Of a stretch of DNA of 20,648 nucleotides, positions 10,701 to 19,240 are shown in pieces; position 1 is the first letter of the stretch, and every line of letters begins with the position of its first letter. The DNA is from Botryllus schlosseri. Its lineage: Eukaryota > Chordata > Ascidiacea > Stolidobranchia > Styelidae. The stretch spans positions 1 to 20,648 of the forward strand of contig ATSW01002788.1 of NCBI GenBank assembly GCA_000444245.1. The letters run 5' to 3'. Below the pieces are notes generated by a model. That model did not search any database. It was given only the letters and a program-made list of their open reading frames with translations, and was not told the DNA's origin. A program made the translations under genes and the position numbers.

Positions 10701-13700
10701 CCCTTGATTTCTGCTGAGGACCTGCAGGATCTGGAGGGCGTGCTGGAGAGGTTGGATGCGGAGGCTGCGAACTCGCCCAAGCTTCCTTCATCGCCTGCGG
10801 TGGATCAGTATACAAGCATGTTGGCGCGGCAGCTATCGCAGGTGGGCTATTCGCCGCAATTATTGACGTTTGCTTACAGTCTTCGGGATTTTAACTAAAG
10901 CCCGATTGATTATAATATCGTCTTACTAGTTTATTTCATGTTAAGTATAGCGATTGCTGTAGAGCTGTTCAAATGAAAGATCCGATATCTGTCACGATCT
11001 AGTCTTTACCTTTGTGTCGTTCCTGCGGCTATTATGACCTGTGGTGAGCACTGAAATTAATACGATGATATAAGCAAGCGAGTGCAAAAAGGGGCAGATT
11101 TCATAAATATGGAGAATTTAGTTTGACAAGTTGCAGTTTCAATATTGGCTTGTCTTGGAGCCTGTGAAACTATCCTACAGTCTCCTCGTTAAGAACGCCT
11201 GACCTGCACAATCGGTCGCATATGTTATGCCGGAAGAATGTTTGATGTTTTACATGGCGAGCCACAGTTGATGCTGGATTTGCGTTAACACAGGAGGTCG
11301 AGTCAGAATCGTTGATGCTCGAGTCGGTATCCTCTGTCGTGGCTACGTCTTCGGGACCCAGTCGCAAGTCCCGAACTGGCACGGTTTCTACGTCATTCAC
11401 CCTGACGGCACCCAGCAGCTTGGCGCCCGCGACCCCGCCGTTGACCAGGACGATATCGGGGATGTCCTTTTCCGGGATGGTGCCGCGATCTCCGTCCGGA
11501 CAGTTTCGCGAGCTGGGCACCGCCATCAACGTGATACCGCCTCCCGCCTCTTCGCCCGTCCAAGTGAAGAACAACGCTCAGTTGCAGAAGACGTCGTCCG
11601 CGAGTCTGAGGAATAACGCGACAAACAAGACTGTGAACGTGCTGCCACCGGGTTAGCTTGCGGCCTTGATTTTTTTAGGTCGTATATTTTTCCAGAATTT
11701 TCTTCTTGTTGTGTCGTTTTTTTTTGGTCAAATTCCATGTCGCGACGGATGCCCACTGTCACGGGCAGAGATCACGGTCATAATTGTAAAACAGTATGCA
11801 TCAGTGGTTCCCAACCTTTTTTGACTCATCAAGCTCGACGCAAATTTTCACGCTCCATATTTTCAGAACCGAAAAAGAGGACATAAAATAAACAGGAAAT
11901 TTTAGAAAACTCAACTCTGATCGCTGGTGAATCGACTAAAAAAAGGGTCAATTCTTTGATATTGACTCGCGTAAGACACGTATCCAAGATAATCGTACCT
12001 TTTTTCAGTCAAGTTTCTAGGCAGATCTGGAACAACCCGTTTTCGGGTTCATTTCGTGCCGATTTGTCGAGTGTGGCCGTTCTAACATCTTCGCTCCCTT
12101 CGTTATTTTCGTCCCCCCCCCCAGTTTCTCAAAATCGATATCGGCTACGTTGGGAACCACTGTCCTCGGTCATTCAATTTTAATTTGAAGTATCGATTTT
12201 TTTTGTCGCGCATTAATCCGTCATTCAATCTGTTGCAAGATTCTGAGTGAAAATGTTTCGGTAAAGTTTATGACTGAAAAATATCCTGCTGTTAGCCGCC
12301 TCATGACTACAAAAAAGGGCATCTGCCTCATTGAGATAAGGACTAGTTGCAGAGCTACCCGGTCAACACTTCCACCCAGCCGCGTCACAGTGAATTAAGT
12401 CAAAAAAAAAGGACGGATCTAATAAGTAAAGGAGTAGTTTTACAGTTGAATTTTAAAAATTGGCCTTCCACGATCCCCTTTAAAACTGCTCTGCGGACCC
12501 CAATTTAACAAGCGCTGATCTGTTGGTGAGCTAGAACCATCAATATGGGCCGAAGACCAAGCCTACCGCAACGGACCAGTTGTGCAATATGCACGATAAC
12601 CTCGTTTGACCACGTTTTCATTTCCAGGCATGCAAGGCCAAGTGGTGACTTCTGGCGCGGTAACCGCGGCTTCTCTTGTCCACAAAGTCAAGGCGACAAA
12701 GTCTTCTGTCGCGGCGAATTTGCACCTGTCCGCCGGCAACGTGTCTCGCGCGGTCGCCAAAACGCAGCAGATTCCGAAAAATCACGCGGTCCCGTTCGGC
12801 ATCATGCAGTCGCAGCAGTCTCAGAGCGGCAACGTCATCAAAGTGATTGTGCCGTCCGGGGCCATTATAAACGGAGCTAACGGCCAGCAAGTGAGTGTGT
12901 GTGTGTGGCACAGAGATGACCGGATTTAATATTTTCAAAGCCATAGTCAGTTTGGTGCCATATCCAATTCTGGTAATGGTTCAATTTTTTTCAAAAGTCT
13001 CATGAAAACTGGAAATGGTTAGAGATTTATTGTCCAAATCTGGCCGTTTGAATAGTATATTCATATTGCAATGAACCCGAATACTGTCGGCTGACACTCG
13101 TCAGTGGTATTCGTCAGCAACTAGTAGAGAATTGAAAAAGAACATTGTATAGCAACAACCGTGTCACCATCATGACATCACCGGCATCAAGTTTCGAATA
13201 ATCGGGGCGTAGAGATCACTCAAGTGCAATGTATTATTTTTAGTTGGTATTAGAACTATTTTCGCAAACTAGGTTGGCATATTTTGATAAAAGTAGACTC
13301 CAAGGCACACAAATGAAAGTGTGAACGGCCTCTAACGACGACGCGAAATCCGTAGCCTCGATAATTTTTCGCACGAACAAGATTATCCAAGAGATGTTTG
13401 CCAATGGCAGAATTCATGACCTTCGCCTGTTCTCAATCGAGCTTCAAGGCCAGATCTATTTCATTTTTGTTGTTCAATTCCGTGTTGATCTCTAGTGTAA
13501 CAGTATAATTCCGCTGGCGCTGACTTGATCGGGTTTTAATTTGCAGAACATGCTGCTGATACCGGTCAGCGCTCTGATGAAGACGAATCTGCAGTCGGCC
13601 GGTCAGAACATGCTGACCAGTCCGGGCCAAGTCGGTCACGCCCACGGTTCGATCGTCAATGTCAAGCCGCAGCTTAACAACCTTCCGGTGAGCGATTGTC

Positions 13701-16406
13701 TTTCGATGGTCGTGCGTGTTTGTCAAGTTTTTGCTTTATGGGTTTTATAGACTACGGAATGCTATCTGTCTGGCATGGTTCCAGTGTACGTGATGTGTAA
13801 CCAGAGGCTGTCAGTAACAGTACTTATGCTTTTCGGAGTGCTAAGTAGCTTTTGATCACTTGCACTACTTGTTCGGGCGGTTACATTTTTGTACTACTTA
13901 CACTTCTACTTTCGGCAAAACTACTTTCTACTTTTTACTCTTTGGATTTAAAAAAGTGAGAAGTAGTTTTGCGGTTTCATCGCTGTTATGAGTGGAATTG
14001 CCGCAGTATCATAATAACTGAATATATTTGCAGTTCATTGTGTTAATCGCATAGACAGGCTACATCATGCCATTTCGAAAATAGCCTCCGACTGCTAAAA
14101 GTCGTTGAAACTGCCTAATTGGGTGAACGTTCCATTTTCTACTTCTACTTGATGTAGTTTTTACACGTCTCAGTAGTTTCTACTTTTGATTGAGTGGCAA
14201 TTGATGTCATTACTTCCACTTCTGGTTGAATAGCCACTTGACCGACTGACCACCTCCATGCATAACAGCAACGTATATTTCTTTCACAGTCGGGCCAGCA
14301 ATTCATAATTGTCAACAATGGCAACGCGAGCATGGGACAAACGCATCTTACTCTCGTACAAAAGCCGGGAGCTGTGAACGCGCAGCAAGGTATCGTCATA
14401 AAACAGCAGGGCACCACCTTGAAGGACGCAAACGCCTACGGTACGTTGTAGTACTGTCTCGTTGTTGCCGTCGGGGTTATTTGCATTTTTTTAATTTCGG
14501 AAATGCAGTGAGAAGGCATTTGAGTCAAGACCAGGCGAGTCAGATAAGCAGTTTGAACGCGGCTACGAATATGCAGATGAAACAAGGGAGCGTTCGTTTG
14601 GACCAAGGTACGTCGATGTGTTCGTTGCGTTGCGAGAATGGGGTTTACTTTATCTTGAAACTACTCGTGTAATTATCGGTTTGTTATGGCATCGAGACTT
14701 CTCTCTGGCTATATCAGTCCGAAGAACGTAACTGGAATGCATTACTATAGATATTTTATTTTAGGAGATTCTTGGAGGTACAGAATTTCAATATGCAATT
14801 CAATTCTACATTCACATTGAAGTAAGCAGTGATATTTTATACAGACACTCGTCAGTCAGAGGTAATCGTCAAGAACTGGTAGATAATTCAATAGAACTTT
14901 CTATATCAACAATCAGTCGTATTACCAAATATGTTATTGTGGTTTTTCCCAATCCATGTTTAAAGTTTTTTTCATTGTTCACAAGACAGCGTACGTTGAT
15001 CATAATACTTGAACCATCGATGTTGTTCGGCGAATCCTGGCTGTAACTGTTAGGGGTAGGTACAGGTTAGGATTAGGGGCCAGCAAGCACGAGTAGATGG
15101 TAACCAAATACAGTATTGTGTGGAATCAAAGCCTTTTATCGTCCACACTCTATACTTTTCAGGACGCATAGTCTCCACTTACGCAGTCTCCGCCGCGGCG
15201 CCGATGATAGTCAGCTACGCTAGCGCGACGACCGCACCGCCGAGCCAAGTGACCAAGGTGGTTGCGGCCAAAGCGGGAAAAATGACGGCCGCCCGCAACC
15301 AAGGCGGCCGCCGAAAGGGCAAGAACACCCCACGCAAACCAAAGGCTCGTTTCGACCCGATAACGCGAAAGTATGTCCCGGTGACTGACGCGGTCGCGTT
15401 GACGACCGTCGAAGCTGTCCCGATCGCAGTGCCGACGACGACGACAATAGCAAACAGGAAAGAGAGTTTGATCAAGTTCAACGAGTCGAGGTTGAGCATT
15501 CAGAGCAAGGTGCAGCAGATCGACTCGGTACTGTCGTCATTAAACGCGGCGGCGTCTAAGGTACAGCAGGACCAGGCCAAAGTCCGGGCCAGTAAGGCAG
15601 TCACTTCCGCGGCTAATTTGTGCGTTCAGGCAAAGGCAACGTACGCAAAGACTTCGGACTTAACGTGCAAGACGCAGAAATCAAAGCCGCAGGCGCCTGT
15701 GAGCAACGCAGTGACTCTGATGCAGGTGCGGAAAATGACTGCAAATATTTCCGATTTGAAATCACGTATGAAAACTGTGTCAGCCCCAGTGTCTGGTGGT
15801 GTGGTGTCTACTTCAATATCGAGCGTGGCTAATCCTGCGCTAAACACTGGGACTGTGCACTGGAATCGTACGACCACGGCGGGTCCAGGCGTTTCGTCAA
15901 ATGGAGTGACCGTGCCTGTGTATATTACAGGCGCTATCCCTGCAAACTCTTGGGGTGGCGAGTTGACCTTGGGAAAGTCTTCGATCGGTGCCACCCTGCC
16001 GGTGATATTACCGGCCCGTAAAAGCAACGCGTTTTCATCCCGGCTTGTCGTGAGTAACGTTGTCACGCCTGCTCTAGCAAAGATGTCAACCACCGGTCCT
16101 GGGGCGATGTTAAAGCGTTCCCTGATATCTATGCCGCACAGTCTGGTCACGGTGCCGAAAACAAAAATGACGACGTCCGCCGTGCCGAAAATGGTTGAAA
16201 AATCGATGCTGGCCCGATCCAATCATACTGTCAGAATTGCGCTCGGGAAGACTGCGTCTCAAAATACGGAAATTTCTCGTGTCTTGACCACTGTCAGTGA
16301 TGTGGTGTCCGGTCTGACCAGCCCGGTGGCGTCGTCGACTATGGGTGTGAATACGTTGTCGGCCGCGGTTACGAGCGTTTCAAAATCTGACGCGCCTGGT
16401 CATTAA
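4759..16406 (+). CDS. INO80D: INO80 complex subunit D homologue, 22 coding exons
   Basis: Predicted nuclear subunit of the INO80 ATP-dependent chromatin remodeller. Exons: 4759-4947, 5007-5167, 5405-6047, 6255-6406, 6466-6515, 6797-6936, 7028-7072, 7135-7248, 7308-7491, 7585-7876, 7941-8120, 8280-8466, 8719-8850, 9291-9453, 9517-9588, 10372-10841, 11294-11651, 12628-12890, 13547-13687, 14290-14440, 14509-14607, 15163-16406. All introns are GT-AG, every phase agrees, and the sum is 5430 nt (1809 aa). The start is ATG 4759, because an in-frame TGA lies at 4747. Residues 97-122 hold a C-x9-C-x11-C-x2-H half zinc domain with QRCTN and RYCNQH, as in INO80D. Residues 446-498 are Lys-rich (likely nuclear localisation). 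Residues 728-752 hold a second C-x9-C-x10-C-x2-H with KKSLPYADYCKEH, followed at 780-803 by a Lys/Arg run. Residues 878-910 carry NEI, AQEFDLF and EELERAL, as in INO80D. Residues 1059-1809 are low-complexity S/T/A/V/Q-rich sequence with one basic patch (about 1444-1466). The usual family length is about 1000 aa, so this form is long. KANSL2 shares the zinc domains but lacks the downstream motifs. Confidence 0.8.
5107..5430 (+). other. INO80D: First C3H zinc half-domain of INO80D homologue (exons 2-3)
   Basis: CNFVSYGNQRCTNL at the end of exon 2 continues across the 237-bp intron (5168-5404) into RYCNQH at the start of exon 3, giving Cys97, Cys107, Cys119 and His122. In animal INO80D this corresponds to the second half of the N-terminal C3Hc3H domain. 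The first half, normally just upstream with a YxxCxxH end, is not seen in exon 1 or in the 2 kb before it; exon 1 is a Ser/Gln-rich sequence with scattered Cys. Exon 2 has two acceptors 6 bp apart (CAG|CTGCAG|), so LQ may be included or skipped. Confidence 0.75.
8280..8466 (+). other. INO80D: Second C3H zinc half-domain of INO80D homologue (exon 12)
   Basis: The exon reads LLCQLSSEEGLKCCKKSLPY followed by ADYCKEHIW, giving Cys728, Cys738 or Cys739, Cys749 and His752. This matches the first half of the second INO80D/KANSL2 domain (C..C.n.(A/S)LP.t.hC..HI). The second half (C...C...C..H) that follows in vertebrate INO80D is absent here. Exon 13 goes straight into the Lys/Arg-rich stretch that in INO80D comes after the full domain. 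Confidence 0.7.
8669..8686 (+). repeat. (CT)9 microsatellite in intron 12
   Basis: Nine CT units lie about 32 bp before the exon 13 acceptor and may serve as part of the polypyrimidine tract. Confidence 0.9.
8977..9148 (+). repeat. Imperfect direct duplication in intron 13, 103-bp period
   Basis: TCAATTTTTCCAATTATTGTC ending in GGGCTTCCTTCATTATTGCG (8977-9046) recurs at 9080-9148 as TCAATTTTTTGAATAATTGTC ending in GGGCTTCCTCCATTTTTGTG. A third partial start, GGTCAATTTTTTCACTCGC, is near 8919. It is intronic; no family was recognised. Confidence 0.65.
9854..10146. mobile_element. Foldback MITE (inverted-repeat element), intron 15
   Basis: The left arm (9854 to about 9970; TATTCATATTGAAATA, then GACACTCGTCA and CAGCAACTAGTAGAGAATTG) is the reverse complement of the right arm (about 10030-10146) over roughly 100 bp. 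The chief difference is that the right arm lacks a short piece between CTCGTCA and GCAACTAG. The two arms flank a core of about 60 bp. No protein is encoded. Related partial copies at 13050-13226 and 14800-14922 show that it is a family. The superfamily is not determined, because the ends (near AATTGA) give no clear target duplication. Confidence 0.75.
10842..10898 (+). CDS. INO80D: Alternative C-terminal extension of exon 16 (intron retention)
   Basis: If the CAG|GTGGGC donor at 10842 is not used, exon 16 reads on for 18 codons (VGYSPQLLTFAYSLRDFN) to TAA at 10896-10898. This would give a 1076-residue protein ending soon after the acidic EELERAL region, close to the usual INO80D length. No canonical AATAAA follows in the next 300 bp, so it remains a possible alternative end rather than a shown one. 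Confidence 0.35.
   Translation: MGYSPQLLTFAYSLRDFN
11802..12162. mobile_element. Non-autonomous hAT-type element, intron 17
   Basis: It begins CAGTGGTTCCCAACCTTTT and ends CGTTGGGAACCACTG, an inverted pair of the CAGTGGTTC.CAAC type found in many hAT MITEs. It is 361 bp long with no coding capacity. The 8-bp flanks (GTATGCAT left, TCCTCGGT right) no longer match, so the insertion is old or one end has changed. A poly-C run lies at about 12113-12122. The element sits in the longest intron (11652-12627) of the INO80D gene. Confidence 0.75.
13050..13226. mobile_element. Partial copy of the foldback MITE, intron 18
   Basis: GAATAGTATATTCATATTG, CTGACACTCGTCAG and CAGCAACTAGTAGAGAATTG match one arm of the element at 9854-10146. 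The copy then runs through the core in the orientation of the right arm (ATCAAGTTTCGAATAATC against GAAATTTCGAATAATC). The opposite arm is missing, so about 60% of the element remains. Confidence 0.7.
13802..14260. repeat. Degenerate ACTTCTACTT-rich repeat, intron 19
   Basis: The stretch is dominated by ACTACTT, ACTTCTACTTT and AGTAGTTTTT words on both strands. It opens with CAGAGGCTGTCAGTAACAGT followed by ACTTA, which resembles the CAGAGGTGTAAAGTACTT end of Tol2-like hAT elements. A right-hand partner (CACCTCCATG near 14250) is weak and no target duplication is visible. A similar word pattern (TTTTAAAAAAGTAATTATGT, then AGTAGTGGAAGTAGG) occurs at 9735-9820. The identity is tentative. Confidence 0.35.
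14800..14922. mobile_element. Single-arm copy of the foldback MITE, intron 21
   Basis: ATTCACATTGAAGTAA, CAGACACTCGTCAG and the diverged CAAGAACTGGTAGATAATTC followed by ATATCAACAATC align with the left arm of the element at 9854. Only one arm is present and it is more diverged than the copy in intron 18, suggesting an older insertion. Confidence 0.6.
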
Positions 16407-16443
16407 TTTGTCCGTGATATATATATATCTATATATTCTACAT

Positions 16444-17118
16444 CGGTGGTTCCCAAACCAAAGCGGGGCGAAAACGTTCGAAGGGCGGTTCCCAACCTTT
16501 TTGAAATTGCCGCTGAAAGGAATAATAGTCGCGGCACCTTGGTAGTAGGAGCACCTAAAAATGGCTATATGATGTTTGTGACTAAACGAGGTAAAATTTC
16601 GGTCAAGCCTCTCTTCCCTAATGCTACTCAGAATAAGGATGTTCTTTTTATTTTATGTCTTTACCTCATTTTCTCGCGGCGCCCCTTCCAACTGACACCC
16701 CTGTTGAGAACCACTGCACAAAACGTGCATTCAATTCTATTTGATTAGCTGTTTGGTTCCTGGCCTAGTTCAATTTGTAATGGCCCGATGTTGATAAAAA
16801 CGCAACTCAGTGCTCGTCTCAGGCCCGCAAGAGGTGAAAAGGATGGAATCAACTTGCTTATGAATTCTCTCCAACTTTGCAGGAACGTATCGTTTAAGTA
16901 AATTCAAAAACTACGTAGCACTTGACAGTAATAAGTGTGCGAAAACTAGTATTTCGGCCATAAAACACTGTTGAGGTATAAGCATTGGATTTGGTCTGTT
17001 TGAGTACTACAGCATGATAGAATTAATTCACTACTGATTACCTCTAGCTGTTAGGGAGGCGACAAAGATATATCAATCTTGATAAGGAGGAGATAGTCGA
17101 AAAGTCAGGGAACCACTG
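16444..17118. mobile_element. hAT-type element(s) downstream of the INO80D stop codon
   Basis: The left end is CGGTGGTTCCCAAAC at 16444 and the right end is GGGAACCACTG ending 17118. The 8-bp flanks TTCTACAT (16436-16443) and GTCTATGT (17119-17126) agree at five positions, and two of the three differences are transitions, as expected for an old hAT target duplication. A second pair of termini (GGCGGTTCCCAACCTTTTT at 16483 and GTTGAGAACCACTG ending 16716) lies inside, so a smaller element of the same group may be nested, or the left end duplicated. It begins 38 bp after the INO80D stop and may form part of the 3' untranslated region. Confidence 0.6.
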
Positions 17119-17183
17119 GTCTATGTCATAGCCTTATGTGGCACAGCGGTGCCGATTGAACTTGTTCGGTGCTGATCTTTCGT

Positions 17184-17189
17184 TTTATT
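17184..17189 (-). terminator. AATAAA polyadenylation signal (minus strand)
   Basis: TTTATT on the plus strand, placed 26 nt beyond the stop of the possible minus-strand terminal exon at 17215-17420. A plus-strand AATAAA at 17340-17345 is the first clear candidate for the INO80D transcript, which would imply a 3' untranslated region of roughly 950 nt. Confidence 0.3.
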
Positions 17190-17214
17190 GAGTGTATTTT
17201 TCTCTTTGTATTTT

Positions 17215-17420
17215 CTACGTTGATTCTTCTATTCTGCCATTACGTAAACTGTGACCGTTCGGCAGCATATTTGTTCGCGAACTGAAATTGACCGTACCAA
17301 GCGGTACTCCCGATTTCACGTTGTTATTGGCTTGTCGTGAATAAAGTCTGTGCAATACTCCGCTTGTTGACGTGTCTGGCGGGTTATGGAGATGCCCTCT
17401 TGTGGACAGAGTTGGACAAC
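17215..17420 (-). CDS. Possible 3'-terminal exon of an unidentified minus-strand gene
   Basis: On the minus strand an acceptor of good quality (GATCCTTTCAG, AG at 17422-17421) opens a frame of about 68 codons ending at TAG 17215-17217. It reads CPTLSTRGHLHNPPDTS and, near the end, GTVNFSSRTNMLPNG. AATAAA (plus strand TTTATT, 17184-17189) follows the stop by about 26 nt, as expected for a final exon. A donor-like CTACG|GTAAGC occurs about 150 bp upstream on that strand (near 17573), but no convincing exon ends there and the DNA beyond is repetitive. Family not recognised; another phase would give a shorter peptide. Confidence 0.25.
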
Positions 17421-17759
17421 CTGAAAGGATCGGCATTTCCAAATTAGATTGGAATTAGAAGAACCATGTTCGCAAAAGAAATTCGTCATCAATTCTGAGT
17501 TCGTCCTCATCAACTTGGGAATGGTGAAGGCCTGTACACCACGCTTGGCTTAATGCAGTCGTGCTGCTTACCGTAGCAACATCATCTACTGAGTTGCGGA
17601 AATCCCTATGCTACTTAAATCCCGGTCCCTGGCGCACCAGACTGATCAGGTGATACACGCCAAATGCGTTCTAACCCTGATCCATATACTCATTGCTCAT
17701 GTGTCCGTCCACGGGCCCGAGTTACCATAACTGCTTATCGTACCCAGGACCGTAACTGC

Positions 17760-18945
17760 CGCACCCCGAAGCCCCCAATTGGAGGGGGCCCAAAATTATT
17801 TCGTGAATTAGCATAAATTATGGAGTATTTTTTGAAAAATTATGCAACTTTTTCAGAATTTTTTCGCGCTTAGCGCGATTTCAAGTTGCCAAATATCTTC
17901 ATTTTGGGGTGCTCTTCCCCAAAGAAAAATTACGCAAGATTTCTAGAAATGGGCATATCGGCGCTGGCCATTACCGCGACACGATGCACCAAGACATAAA
18001 GTTTTAGGCCATGTAACATGCGACTCCAAGAAGTGTGCCAGAACGATCGGAAGCGAGAAAACCTTGGCCGAAAAGGACTGCCCTTTTGCTGACCGAAAAC
18101 TTCGTTATATATGCAAAATACTTATAGGTTTAATCGCCCATAGGCGCCTAAATGACTGGCGCCTACCAATTTGAAATATTGTGCGTCTTTTAGTTCAGTA
18201 GCCTACGTTTGGGCGATTCTATATTTTTTGATATAGCAGACAGGAGGTCACAAAATAACATCATGTTACGGAGTCATACCAACGGGCCCTACAAGTTTCC
18301 AAGACACCTCACTCAGCGCTACCGGTAAATCTGATTACGTGAGCAGAGAGGACAAAAAATTGATAGCAATATATATGCAATTCCCGATCTTATTGACCGA
18401 TTTTATCATGAATTATCGAAAATTTTCGCGCTTGGCGCTGGCTCACTGGTCAGTACGACTAATTTCGTGGCAAAAGAAAACAACGTGATTGGGGGTAGGT
18501 TTATCACCCTATGGGAGCCCAAGGCCCAATTTATTTGTGGGGGGCTGACGAAGATCTGTTTCGTTCCTGCCAACGGGTATATACGTCCGAAGATGTTTAA
18601 TTATTATTGAGGGGTCCTACCTGTCCGAGCACACCTCACTCAGCTCTACCTGTAAATCTGATTACGTGAGCAGAGAGAGGATAAAAATTTATAGCAATAT
18701 ATAAGCAATTCCGATCATAATGACCGATTCAATCATGAATTGTAGAAATTTTTCGCGCTTCGCGCGTTTAGGCGAGAAAAGCTGACTCAGTAAATAGGCC
18801 TTAACGTAGATGATAAGTAACGGTGAACAGCGTATAGCCTGAGGGGGTCTGGGGGGCGAAGCCCCCCATCAGTTTGGTTTATCATCATATGCGGGGCCCA
18901 AGACCAACGTTTTTTTTTGGGGGGGGGGNCTGACGAAGTGCTGTT
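17760..18945. repeat. Degenerate tandem repeat with short GC hairpins
   Basis: A core present at 18306-18440 and again at 18630-18766 (CACCTCACTCAGC, GTAAATCTGATTACGTGAGC, ATAGCAATATATA, ATCATGAATT) is repeated in direct orientation 324 bp apart at roughly 85% identity. Each copy ends in an AT-rich tract and a small palindrome: GCGCTTGGCGC (18428-18438) and CGCGCTTCGCGCG (18754-18766). A third, shorter related piece ends in CGCGCTTAGCGCG (17865-17877). GGCCCAA...GGGGGGCTGACGAAG recurs at about 18521 and 18895, and a longer hairpin, GGGGGGCGAAGCCCCCC, lies at 18851-18867. No protein of clear origin is encoded. The family is not recognised. Confidence 0.6.
18929..18929. other. Ambiguous base in a homopolymer tract
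   Basis: An N follows a T run and a G run (18910-18928) inside the hairpin-bearing repeat. The tract length is probably uncertain in the assembly. Confidence 0.9.
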
Positions 18946-19240
18946 ACGGCCCTGATCGTAACTGTATTCCATGTTGGCAATAAGGTAGGCCTAATGTGGC
19001 AGTGTGTGATGGCGCACCGGCAGTCGCGAGACATCGTTAGTTCATAACCAATTGAACTCGGACTTGTAAAACTTACTGGTCTTGCGGACTACCGATTACA
19101 CTGCAATTTTCCGATGTGTTCTTCTGGGCCATTACAGGCCTCCACAAGTTCGATCAATTGTCTTATTGACAATATCATCGAAAGTACAACGAGCATGCGA
19201 ATTTTCTATTCATACGCTATATCATTACAATATGACTGTA

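Noticed and set aside
11170-11574. 134-codon minus-strand frame
   Set aside because: It lies antisense to exon 17 of the INO80D homologue and shows no motif or splice support.
15626-16222. 198-codon open frame on the minus strand
   Set aside because: It lies opposite the last INO80D exon, whose frame fits the splice chain. The antisense frame is a by-product of its GC-rich codon use.
18787-18972. 61-codon minus-strand frame with GGLRPPDPL
   Set aside because: The peptide comes from the GGGGGGCGAAGCCCCCC hairpin and a homopolymer with an N; it is repeat sequence.
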